The notes beneath the pieces were generated by a model, which searched no databases, was not told the origin of the DNA, and was given only the letters and a program-made list of their open reading frames with translations. Both the position numbers and the translations under genes were made by a program. A stretch of 64,000 nucleotides of DNA from Pezizomycotina sp. ARF18. Its lineage: Eukaryota; Ascomycota. The stretch lies in contig AZLU01000163.1 of assembly GCA_002224055.1 (NCBI GenBank), positions 30,598 through 94,597 of the forward strand, given 5' to 3'. The first letter of the stretch is position 1. Each line of letters begins with the position of its first letter. Positions 21,477 through 33,123 of the stretch are shown one piece after another.

Positions 21477-23638
21477 TCATCGGGTGAGTTGTAGGAAGTG
21501 CGACGGTGGTACCAGCCGGGCGGAATTTCCCTTGTCTGGCGATCTTGATCCGGGTCCGACATACCGCTGCTGGACACGCTGCCCATATTCGTATAGTACG
21601 TCCCCTTGGACAAGAGTCTGATTTGTAAGGAGACGACTTCGTGCGATCCAGCTCGTAGCCGTCCTCGGGTAGCTTCGGAGGGCCTACAAGCATATAGCGA
21701 TCCACGATCTCGTGGTATTGATCGTTGACAACTGTTAAGATTGGTGGTTAGCCGAGCTGTTTCCTTGTATATTTTGGAGAGTAGAAGGTATAAATAATAC
21801 TTACAGTCGGCGAGGACGGGTATCCAAACGGTCAGGGCGATGATCTGACCGAACCCCACGAATGGTGATCAATCGCCTTCCAGAATTTGATCAGCATCTC
21901 CACATTCAGCCCAACAATGCAGCCGTAGACGTGAAGGATGATTAACCCGGCGATCGCGTTAAGAGGCCGCTTCATCGCTTCCACGCGTTGGATACAGCAC
22001 CAGGATGATCCTGTGGGCCTCAAAGTGGTGCGCCAGTAGGGAAAACATCACTGCAGAGCACCAGGCGAGGATGGCAATAAGAACACCCGTCGGGACGACC
22101 CGAAAGGCTTCTTCGACGATACAAGGCCGCTGGCTCGCTCGGTAAGGGTCCAGCTGCTCTGATCATCGCCGTACTGGAAGCTTCCGGTCTTGTTCCAGTC
22201 CCAGCAGAAGTAGTAGGCGCTGAGATAGATGAAGTACATGTTGCTCCACTGGTTTATCCCGATCGATGCGAATACCAGGCACATGATGAAAGTGGCCAAG
22301 GTAAGCGTGTAGACGTACCAGCTGCGCGGGGCGACTATATAGAGTGGAAGCAGTGTCAGGGATAAGAGCGCCATGCCGTTGAGGGTCACGACGATAAGCA
22401 GGAACTCGTCCAGAATGCCGATACTATGGTGCCTACTCTTAATGAACGCTGCTGCAGCTAACGCGCCGACAAAGAATATCTGTGTCTTCTGGAAGTTGAT
22501 GAGGACGTTGACGAACGGTTTCGAGTGAAACCAGGACGTCTGGCGTCTCGCTGACGAGATGTTGAATATGGAGGAGGCGAACCATTCAATCGCGCCGCAA
22601 ATAATAAGAATGACGGCGATGAGCAACTGGAACGCATAAGAAAGGAAGACTATAGGAGAAATTAGTAAGGTTATCTGCCCAAAGTTTGGTTTTCTAAACA
22701 CTGAGATTCGGCTTACCTCCAACACCGCCGATATCGGCATCATCCATTGTAAGCTGGACAGTTCGTTGACATATCTTTTGTTGACATTGTAATTCATTAT
22801 CATGGTTGAGTACCGCCCGTTCATCTTCTTGGTCCCGGTCGGAGGCTTGCCTTCGCCACGAAGTGTTGTAGCCCAATTATTCTGGACATACAAGCTCGCG
22901 TAGGAGCAAGGGTTATCGGTGCTTTCTTTTCGCGTATGCCCTTTGAGCAATCAATGTTCTGGCACATATCGTGAAGAAATGTGGCGGCCTCGACTGTGAC
23001 ATTAGAAGCAAGGCTTATAGCAGCATCCTTCTCACCAGGCAGGTTGGGTTCGGGATGTAGTAGTAATCAAGAACGTATGTCTTGAACTTCGGCGAGAACT
23101 TGGCCCCGTCGAGCTGATCGTAGGTAAAATTGGCAGAAGCGACGCATGCGTTAAAGAACCGAAACGTCCCGAACCCTCCCACACTGGAATCGTAGAGTTT
23201 GTAGCGAAATTGGTTGCACCAAAAATCAGTCAAGTTGAACGAATTCGTGATAAGACCTAGGGTGTAATTGTTGGAGTCGATGTAGTCATCGAAGTGAAAT
23301 TATAGCCAACTGTAATATCGTTCAGGAAACCATCGACAGACGGATCTATAGCAGCGTCAGAGTCGCTAAATGTTGGGAAGGCGTCCTCCACAAGCGTAGG
23401 GGTCCCGAAACGCTTTCCACGGATGAAGTCACGGTCGGTCCCTCTGTTGAGATCGAGGCACTCTCTCCGATGGTGTTATCTGAGAGCTTAGGCTACTTTC
23501 TAACCGCAGATGAGGTTGCCCGTGAGCCTTCAACGCTGCCTGCTACCGATGAAACGGTTGCGAGTCGGATGCTGTCGACTGAGCTGTTGCATTTATAGCA
23601 GCCACCAACAACACCGGCAGAAAATGTCTCAGAAGCAT
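21477..23638 (-). CDS. Secretory-pathway multi-pass membrane protein, function unknown
   Basis: ATG at 23638 begins a clear signal peptide (MLLRHFLPVLLVAAINATAQ). A Cys-containing lumenal or extracellular domain follows (DFWCNQFRYKLYDSSVGGFG, NACVASANFTYDQLDG, TFLHDMCQNIDCS). About seven or eight membrane helices come next, for example FLSYAFQLLIAVILIICG, GMALLSLTLLPLYIVA, VLIAILAWCSAVMFSLLA, AGLIILHVYGCIVGLNVEM and GFGQIIALTVWIPVLAD. Introns fit at 22650–22716 and 21732–21804. The tail reads VNDQYHEIVDRYMLVGPPK and ends at 21477. Several frame changes are needed, near 23600, 23270, 23040, 22000 and 21610. The layout of signal peptide, ectodomain and about 7 TMs suits a receptor-like protein, but I do not recognise the family. 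Confidence 0.6.
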
Positions 23639-25638
23639 GGCTAAGACGCGGTGTGAAACTTTCTACGTTATTATGTAGATAAAATATCCCGCCTCAAACG
23701 AACGACGATGTATAAAATAATATATTGTAAAGTAGACTGCGAGCGAAAGTCCTAACAAGCGCAAGCGCGGTTTATTGCGATCAGATTTATAATAAATTTC
23801 TAGTTTCGTGACGATAAAAGGAAAAGGGGATCGCCGGCTAATATATGGGAAGCTTCCCCTCTTTTGAAGGGCGATATTTCCGTGTAGCCTCGCCGCGCAG
23901 CCAGGGTAAGATCTTCGGTTAACAGCGAGGTTGGGGCTTTTTTCCTTCTTCGTATCACGGGCCCGTGTTTGATAATGAGCGCCAAACACGCAAGGAAAAA
24001 GCAGGAGACCTTCCCCCACGCACACGGAAGAGTCATATAACATTGCGACTACGGCAAGTTCCCAAAGATGTTCTGATCTTCCCTGTTTATTCGATCCGCG
24101 AAAAGGCTTGATTATATGCATGAGAATACGGTACGTTCCCCGATTGAAAGATCACAGCCAAGACGAGTATAGCCCCTCACTATTGACAGATTCGGTTTCT
24201 CACTCTTCTCTTCTCATCCCATTCGACGGAGACAACTTCCCGATTAAAAATCTTCTTCATGTTGGAATATAATGTTCGATACTTGTTTTGAGTCAAGGTG
24301 CAATAGACTCGAGGGTCTGAAGAAGGAGTTTTTGAGCCTCTAGGGCTGAATATGCGCATGCTCACGAATATACATTCTCACGAACGATTATAAATAGTCT
24401 GTCTGCGCATGCGGAGTTAATTTATATACTGGCTAAGAGTATCACTCAAAGCGTACAAGCCAACGCCCGGCGATACCGAAGGAACACAGATCAGATCAGG
24501 AAAGTAATAAGAATATCCCTCTCGACATCTGAAATACCTAGTTCGCTCATATACTGCAAATAAAAGTACCCGTTGCCAAGCCAATAATCGAAGAGGAGAA
24601 TGTACGAAGTTTTTGCGGCTTATAGACCACTAATTCTGGGAGTTTCTATTTCAGGGTCTCCTGCATCCTTACAGCCATCTGTACACCATGTCACATCCAC
24701 GGGCTGAGAAAAACAAGAAAATTTCGTCAACAAAATTTTGTGTACTAAATTTGATTCCTATCTATATTCTCTGCCCAATTCTACCTGGAGTATCAGGAGA
24801 CAAGCCCTACAGTGAACACCTGAAGGACCATTAGGAGTTCCTGTAGGAGAATAGGAATATTTTATCGCGATTATGTGATACTTAGGTGTCTAAAATCAAT
24901 GCAGTTATAGTTAAACGCAGGAAACATGTTACGACCATCCACATCTGGCTGTTTTTATGAGAACGTTCGGGAGGCTTTCCTGAACGTACTATTCAAACGC
25001 TTTTGGACCTCTCGTCTCACTTCGCGATGAAATTTGTGATATGTTGATCAATTATTTACCCCTGTTATACGTCAACGAAACGAAACACTGTCAGTTTGGG
25101 ATGAAACAATATATTCATACGCTGGGGGAAATAATATTCCCAACTACCGAGACAAATCTCTGATCTATTGATTTGTCGTCTATTTCCTTGTAATCAGATT
25201 ATACCTTGAGACAGTTACACGAAATACAACGCGTACTACCTGAGAACATTAAGAAAGCGATAGAGAGCCATGATCTTGATAGAATGAGGTTACTATTATA
25301 TACTATCTCATGCGATTACTAGTCGCTATGAATGCTGTATCCAAATGTAAATACAAAACTTTTTATTGCCCCTTTTCCCAATGTTCCCACCGAAATGTCC
25401 AAAATGCTTTTTTTAAGTAACCTCCGAAAGCAAAAACTTTTGATTACCCAACCTTCGAGAAAAGCAAAACTTTTTGTGTCGTCTATGCTGTAAATTACAG
25501 ATTTAGGTATTAAGTTGTTTGATTGCCAATAGGCATGATTATTGTTGAAGGAGGGGTAGGCATGGGTGTTGAATTTGATATAGTATGCGTGGCGTTATAA
25601 CAATAGGCTAGTTGATTACTCTTCCGCCAGACGAGTGT
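23639..25638. other. Intergenic, no gene seen
   Basis: About 2 kb. A 152-codon minus frame at 23663–24121 has mixed composition and no motif; I regard it as chance. The rest is AT-rich and closed in all frames. Confidence 0.5.
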
Positions 25639-25953
25639 TTAGTAAGAAGGAGCCGGGGTAGCCTTGCAGACGAATACCGTAGTGGTGCTAGCGGGAAGAA
25701 CGAGGGTAGCGGTGCGGCCTCCGGGATTACCGGGCCGTGGCCACCAGCGCGATCCAGCGCTCCTCAAGGAGGCAGCCCTTGCAGTCGACCTCAGCGGTCG
25801 CAGTGACGATACTGTCGTAGACGGTAGTGGTTCTCGACATATCGATCTTGTGAGTGAAACACCGCGGTAGTGCAGGGAGACTGAGAGGTGGCTGGCAAAA
25901 GCAGCGACGGCAGCGGCAAGGAGGGAGAAGACGGCAACGGTGGATGTGTACAT
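25639..25953 (-). CDS. Small secreted protein
   Basis: A 104-codon frame starts with a strong signal peptide (MYTSTVAVFSLLAAAVAAFA). The C-terminus (PASTTTVFVCKATPAPSY) looks like the end of a real small fungal secreted protein. In the middle, another frame reads better (TTVYDSIVTATAEVDCKGC, then LEERWIALVATAR). The mature protein probably follows start frame, second frame, then end frame, needing two compensating indels. It would be about 85 residues, Thr/Val/Ala-rich with a few cysteines. No domain is recognised; such proteins are often cell-wall associated or host-interacting. Confidence 0.5.
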   Translation of the reverse strand: MYTSTVAVFSLLAAAVAAFASHLSVSLHYRGVSLTRSICREPLPSTTVSSLRPLRSTARAASLRSAGSRWWPRPGNPGGRTATLVLPASTTTVFVCKATPAPSY

Positions 25954-28124
25954 TTTGAATCTATTGATGCTGTTGTTTGGAGATTGTTTTAAGGCTATTG
26001 AAAGCTAATGCGCGTTGTGGTTGATTTTGTGTGGAGCTGGTGAGTAAAACTCGAATATCGTTTGTGAAGGTTGTGGATGGAAGTTGATGATTGCAGATCG
26101 AACTGATGATGCTGATGATGCTGATGATGCTGATGAACGAACTAAGAGAGGAGATTAGTGGTCTTCTTATAGACGATGAAGATGCTGATCGAGGCTGTTT
26201 AGAAATCGTTGAAGTGGATGAGCCGGAATGGTTCCACGACTTTGGATTCCGCCGCTCGCCGGGTGACGGCATCCAAATGTATGCCTAGATTTCTAAATAA
26301 TCAGTTGTTCAAGGAAAACCCCTTGCTTTTCACACGCGCGCAGACATCGAAAAGCTTAATAAAAGCTTGTCAGGCACTAATCGAAACACATAAATTGCCA
26401 TGTGCGATTTCTGTGCACTGAAAGCACGGGAGATCACCATCGTCGGATTTAGACGCGCTGAAGAGATTTCCAATCCATGAACAGAACATTCTGGCTTGGG
26501 AGCAGGGACTGGTATGTCGCTCATCCGAAGACAGCCGTCATCGATCCATCTTTGTTTAAAGATCGCTTCATCAGAAAGGAGAAAATCTTCCCTGTAGAAA
26601 TTTTTCGCTTTCATAATTCTTACTATTTTTGAAATTTAAAAGGCTTAGCCAGGCTTCAGCTCACTGCTGGTCATGAGTGAGTGTGCGGAACGGATAAACA
26701 ACAGGAACGATAAAACGGCCGCAAAGAAGAAACGAAATTGGCTAGAGCTCAGTTAACTAGGGTCACGGTGAGAAGTCAGAAAAAGCTTGAAAGTGATATG
26801 ATAATGGCTGTTTAGCGGTCCAGAAACAACCTGGTATTACCGCAAGATCGTTATGTTATTTCCTTAATTGTGGATTTATATCGTCTTATACAGCGGAAAC
26901 TCTCGAGTGAATTCCAGGAAACAGCTAGGATCACATCCAATCGCCGCACTCCGGTGGCCTCGGATTTAGGTTTGCATTAGAAGGGACTTCTAGTTGAAGC
27001 TTGAAGCTAAGATTGTTGATAAACAGCTTCCGGATCTGGGAGAATCCTACAAGGAAAATTTTTTCCTCCACCGAAGAAAAAATTTTTTTAATCCAGTAAA
27101 CAAGAATCGTGTCCCTGCAGTTTCCGAAGTACACTATATGAATGTTATATTGAGGCCAGGCGTTGGCCTTGGTTTATTTATTTATTAAATTTTTTTTTTT
27201 TGAAAAAAAAAAAGGTATTGTTCCGCGCTCATTGCTAAGCAAACGTAGAGCAATCGTATTCGCTCAGTGAAGAGCTACGGTAATTTCGCATCTAATCCAA
27301 GTCTATCGACCCCTCCAAAGGTTTACTCAGCAGTTTCTCTGAATCCGCCCTAGTGGAACGAGGCTACAGGGTGACTTTGATAAATAGCTCGTATGACGAA
27401 GTCCGTTGCGTAAAGATGATAGGTTTTGCTCGCTTCAAAGCGGAATCGTCGACTGTTCAGAAACGGTAAGTTTAAAGATTTGTTGTTTAGACACCACCCA
27501 TAATGGCCATATGGGATCGTGAACTTTTCAAAGTTGGTCTTGCATACTCGTAGAATCGGTTTATTGAAAAAAGTGAACAATTAAGATGGTACGATATTCT
27601 CACGATCGCGAACACGAAAGGATTAGAGAGCGACGCTGAAAATTATGAACTCTGATTGAAACATCTCAAAACATTGATATAAGTTGATGATCACGAGAAT
27701 AAAATCGCTGAGGAACGAAACTTCGAAATGTAAAGAAATTGATAGTTGTTTATCCTATTATATGCCGATATATTCTATAACCTGTAATCCGAGACGGACG
27801 ATTGACAATGAAAAATATATTAAGGTATCGCTAATAGTAAACTATATACAGTAAAAACAATGTAAGCCCCTTGTCAAAGAGCCAGCTCGATGGACCGGGG
27901 TTTCTTGGGCAAAGCTTAGCCGATGTGGCCGCGAAAAAAAAAAAAAACATTGAAAAATCACCACCGTAGCCTCAGACCAGTCATCATGTTGCTTCCTTCC
28001 ACCTCAAATATATCGTCAAGCTTAACCTGAAAGCTTCACCGGCATACTCGAACTTACTACCGCTATTAGTGCTATTGCGGTCAAAAGCCTGCTGTCTGTG
28101 ATTTGGAATGGTCTAAACGTCCTC
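25954..28124. other. Intergenic, with microsatellite
   Basis: No supported gene. It holds a GATGATGCT-type tandem repeat (about 26103–26136) and a T-run followed by an A-run (about 27190–27213). Short frames have no motif. Confidence 0.5.
26103..26136 (+). repeat. GATGATGCT microsatellite
   Basis: Near-perfect tandem copies of a 9-base unit, just upstream of the small secreted protein gene, which is on the opposite strand. Confidence 0.75.
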
Positions 28125-29767
28125 CTATTGAATTCTCCCTCTCCATCGTTGTTGGAAGATCTCGCTTTCTCTCTGCACCATTATAGGCGGAAGAGGCTTG
28201 TTGAAGCGGTCATCAACCTTCACCGGATAGGCACCGTGCCTGCTAATGCGCCGCCGATCTACCGTTTCATCGTAGTCGCTCATTCTCTGATAGTCTGCCC
28301 TTCCCTTCAAGATCGACGAACGCCGACTGGATGTCGGACGGCTAAAGTTCGTGGGAGAATAGATTGGGGTGGAGGTTACTGTAGAGATGTTACCAAATTG
28401 TGAGCTTGAATCGAAGGGATCCGTCTTTGAGAACGTGTTGTTATCTGGTTCCTCAAATCGCTCCCGGTGCGACGAGGAGTTTCGGTGCATGGTGTGAGAT
28501 TAGAGCTCTCAGTGCAGGGGCAGAACACATATAATTGTTAAATTAAGTTCCAGTCTATCGGGAGAATACAGCACCCCGTTAGCGATTATTTTACTACGGA
28601 GGATATGAGTATGATCCGCTGACTTACGAAGTGAAGATATGTATACTACTAGGCGTTGTTTGCCCTGCTGTCTCGTTAAAGTCATGCTTTAGGGCCATGA
28701 GTCGGAAACCGGACGCAATACACGCCGCGGTCCCTAAGCCGAATGTTACAATTGCACCAATTTTCTCCTTCCAATGTAGCCGTAGCTTATAGACCAGAAC
28801 TATCGGCAGTACCCTAGTTAAATATTAATTCAGTCAAATACTGACCAACTGAGATTTTGCCGACTGCAGCGAGGGACATACCATATTGCAACATCGGTAA
28901 TTATCGTAAAAGCCGCCTCCACCACAACGATCATGACGTAGTCCAGGGACAAGTGTAGCCAAACCAATCCGTCCAGTATTGTATGGGCAGGCAGGAAAAC
29001 AAGTACGTGAAAAAGCCGGCGACCATGGCTAGAACGTGGAGAACCCAGGTATTGACAACAGCAAGCCGGAATGCTGTCCACGGGGTTAGTTGCCAATAAA
29101 ACAATAGCAGCGATGACTTGATCACTATCTGGGCTAGGGGTAAAGCAGCATATTTGCCAGCCCTTCTGCTTGTTGCGCTATGAGCTGATTTATCGTATTG
29201 TCGTACCAGCCTGTAAACGGCTCCGAAACGCTCTGGGCTAGAAAGAAGTTAGATCCTGCTTACAGAAGGCAAGACGGACAAGGCATGTGGCTATCTTTCG
29301 GGACTGAACTTACCGACAATGTTCATGATTCCTATTGCAGTCGTGATAATATAACCAAACACCATAATATAATCGTAAAGCTTGACGCCTCCCATAATCT
29401 TAATCCTCGAGTATAATCGTAGCGCCAGCACGATGGTCGCTAAAGCTGTCATGACTCCGAAAATGACAGGAAACCCTTCAGGTTGCCGGTTATGCGGTGC
29501 GAAGGGTCGGATTTCTTCAGCGCTCAGAATGTCTTCTTTCGTTTGGTTGAGCCCGTTGTGGTAGTCTATCAATGCGTTCATATCCGATTCCTTCGCACCT
29601 ACGACCGCTGCCATTTCTGCTGCGGTAGCATTCGGGTTCGTCTTCAGATATGCGGCCAGCACTTGTAAAAGCTTGGAAACCACGACATCTTTGAACTTGG
29701 ACACGACACCAATATCCTCCGCTGTGTTCGAGAAATCTTCAAGGTCGTCTGCCGTAAAGTTCGCCAT
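28125..29767 (-). CDS. PTH11/SAT4-type rhodopsin-fold membrane protein with N-terminal extension
   Basis: Four exons fit well: 29767–29314, 29237–28882, 28813–28628 and 28554–28125. Residues 1–95 are a soluble helical extension (FTADDLEDFSNTAEDIGVV; TAAEMAAVVGAKESDMNALI). TM1–2 read FGVMTALATIVLALRLYSRI and YDYIMVFGYIITTAIGIMNI. Later exons give IVIKSSLLLFYWQLTPWTAF, WVLHVLAMVAGFFTYLFSC with CLPIQYWTDW, VMIVVVEAAFTIITDVAIW and LPIVLVYKLRLHWKEKIGAI. The tail is Ser/Arg-rich and cytoplasmic. Three frameshifts lie in runs: CCCC 29137–29140, CCC 28946–28948 and TT 28524–28525 (minus-strand bases). One more base in each restores family residues. A receptor or sensor role is inferred from the family. 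Confidence 0.82.
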
Positions 29768-32700
29768 CTTAATATTCTCTCAAATCCAGAAGAACCCGAA
29801 GTGTCAAATGAACAATTCGTTAAAAATAGGTCGTAAACCGGGCTAATTTAAAAAAACGATTAATTTCGTTCGTGAGATCGTCTAGCGGTCTTTTACTGAT
29901 ATTCATGAAATATGATAATACCGACTGTCAAAATCGGCTGTTAGTATAGGCGCTTTGACCGTCGAGGCCTACAAGCGCTTTTAAAAATGATAGTCGGGAG
30001 ATTTAGAGAGCCTGTGGCTTGCACAAGGCTCAACTATCACCAGGCAACTGGATACCAACTTGTTCTAAGGGATAGATCGAAAAACGACCTCGGGCAAAGG
30101 GAGGATCTCCTGATCCAGGGTGGCTCTTGGGAATATATAAGGCTACGAGCAATGAGACGCCCGCCTTACAGGCTAGTGTGTTATACGGACGGACTTTCAC
30201 CCCAAGGGACATAATCCCCGCTTTCGCGAAGTACCAAGGATCAATTAGGGCCGAAAACGATCAGCTCGTCTCGGAAAACGAAGAATCGCGTACGTCTAGC
30301 GTCACGGAATTCATATGGAAAAAGTGTAACTGTATTTTCTATTATTTTGTCCCAGTCACATTTTTCTTTCCCTTTGCTGGATTGGACTTCTCGGCGCTTA
30401 TGCTGCTACGGATAAAGTACCGTCGTGAAAAATTCTTAAAATTATAATAGGGCAAAATGGAACTCGGTATCATGTTGAACTCAGATTTGCGCTGAAAAGA
30501 CCCCTTTCCTGCAGAAAAGGCGTTCAGGTCTTATAAAATTATAAAATCCCACCCAGGGTCACCACTATATAATTTCTCACGGGAGTTCTCCACGTTTCGA
30601 GGCGGTCATTGGGTCCACATATTCAACTTTCAAACACAATCATTTGCCGTGAGGATATAAACCCCGCTATGTTATTGAATCTTTGTTCTCATGGCAGCCC
30701 TTTGTTGAGAAATTATGATCGGCTAATGTTTATTGGTTTTATTATTGGTTTAGTCTTGATCGCGCCCAACCCTGTTCTCGCTTTTATTGCAATTGGCTTG
30801 TGCTTTGTAGCCAGGTAATAGGTAAACGGTCTCCTACGGTGCTACCAGCACTTACGACTTTAGATGGATTAGTATTTAGGATAATTAGATCTCATCCTTT
30901 TTGAAACGTATCGCGACTCGGAGACCGATTGCTCAACGTGTGGGAGCAAACAGCGGACTTTTGAAAATGCCTGCGCCATATCCTCGCCTCCTAATCCAGA
31001 TGCTCAATCCCAAAACTATCTGGAAGCCTATAAGGTATCATGATACTTGCTCAAGGGATCCGAGAGTGTTGTTGCATCTTGCAAAAGATTGGAAATCGCT
31101 GCGAAAATTTCAATGCTGAGTTGTCTATAAATCCCCTTTCACATTAGATACTGCGATATAATTTACAAAAGAATCGTAACATCTATCTTCCGGTCTAGTT
31201 TTATATTGATGGTGCATTCTGGAAGGACTGCAAGGACACTTCGCGAGCGATTCTAATGAAAGTATAGTTTTCCTGAAGGTCTTGATGGGTGTGCTCAAAG
31301 AGCCGCTTTGTGAAACCGGAGGACTGTTGATCTTGTCCTCGGAAATTTGGAGCCCCAGTGAGTTCTTATTCGACCGACACTATACCCCTTTTAACCGGAA
31401 CGCTTCGGTTGCGTAATGGCAATATATCGGAAGGGATGGATGAAACGAGGAACTGAGAGATGGAAGACCCCTGCGGGCCCCATATCAATGGATATTATCG
31501 TCTTTGTGGGCGTGGAGATATAAATCATCGTTAATCCAATACACCCGTAATATAGGCAGCTTCCCTGAAACAAATTCAACGACAAAGCTCTTAAAACATC
31601 CTGACCATATTTCCGATTTCTCGATAAGCTCACATCGCCTCGGAGAAAAACGTAAGATTATATTTCGTGAATTTAGATTGCCTCTACCAAGTTGTCCTTA
31701 TGAATTGTTTCGCAGTGGAGGATTCTGGCCTACCATTAGGGTAAAAAGTAAACATCAAGAATACCTTTGTAGCAGAACTAAAGCTGACAGAAAACGGCCA
31801 ATCCTTCGAATCTCTCATAAGCGGATACAGATTAGATCCCCCTATGCTTGTCAAGAACTGTAGGCTGATGAGAAAAGCTAGAGATCGAGTTGTCGCGCTC
31901 ACAACACTAGAATATAGCAATATATACATGATCGAAGGCCGGATGAACGAATAGCGTTCTTTGTGTTACTAAATCCACAGAGAGCTAACGATGATCTATG
32001 GAACTATTATTTCATTCTATTTATTTTGTCTAGATCGGTATCTTCTAGACTTAGAGATAAGCTTACGAAGCTGAAGGATTCGGAATCTCTTTTGAGATGT
32101 TCTTTCAGAGTTTTTTTTTTTTTGTACGGTTGGCTATTCTTTTCGGTGCCGTTTGGAATACAATTCCTGCCTTTATGGCGCGACGGCCCGGGATGCGTTT
32201 CCATAACTTCCCGCAGAGCGATGTGAGCAGGGATACGGCGTGGTTAAAGATTGAGAAACGGCCCGGAAGCGATTCGCTCTATTGCCTATCAAGCCCAATG
32301 GCCCAGGAACATCGCCACGCCGCGAAAGCTCTCAGGCTATCATTCATACTGACATACAAGGAACGGCGCTTATCTGCCAGTCCCAGGAACCCTTTTGTTA
32401 ATATGAGTCAACCAGGAGTCCGCGATTAGTATGCGTCATTCATGCAACTACAGGCTTTGATACAGTAAGATCATTGATATCATTAAGAGGCTGAGCTATC
32501 CGCAGGGCAAAGAAAAAACGTGGAGGTGAGTAATGTGGGAATCTTGCGTCTTAAACATCCCGAATCTCGCGAGAGCGTTTCTTGAGATCCATGGAGATTT
32601 CGCAACAAATCCTGTAGCCTCATTCGCTCTCGCTAAATCGACAATGCTATCGGCCGATCGACGGGGCCGGCATGTTCTAAAGAGGCTTGGGCTACATTTG

Positions 32701-33060
32701 TGGATGGCGGGCATATTTGAAAAGAGATGTCACGAGGAATTATCGACGCGATTTCTGAAAACCCGGGGACGCACTAAACTTATGAGGGGATTTTGGTTCT
32801 CACTACGTCCAACGCCCGGGAGCCTAGTCTGCGCGTTTATAGAACAACATCGCCGAGCGGTAATGTGGCGCATTGCGGACCTAAATGGCAATCTAGATCT
32901 TATAATAGCGATAATATGGCATCCGTTTGCTCCCTCATAAAGGTATATAAGCAGCATATTGGGGAATATATCGAAGCTTATTCAAATAGTCTTTACACTT
33001 TGAAGCAATCACTCTGGTGTAAAAAATTATCTTCAATATCACTATACGCGTAAATTGATA
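29768..33060. other. Intergenic, no convincing gene
   Basis: Over 3 kb of AT-rich sequence with scattered short frames. The 135-codon plus frame at 32533–32940 overlaps frames on the other strand and has no motif. No RNA gene or repeat is apparent. Confidence 0.5.
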
Positions 33061-33123
33061 ATTCTCGGAGTTATTGATTGATCACTATGCGCTTATCCGG
33101 CCCGCATATTTATTCTTAGGCTT

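Noticed and set aside
23663-24121. 152-codon minus frame
   Set aside because: Mixed composition and no motif; it lies upstream of the signal-peptide gene and overlaps a second open frame.
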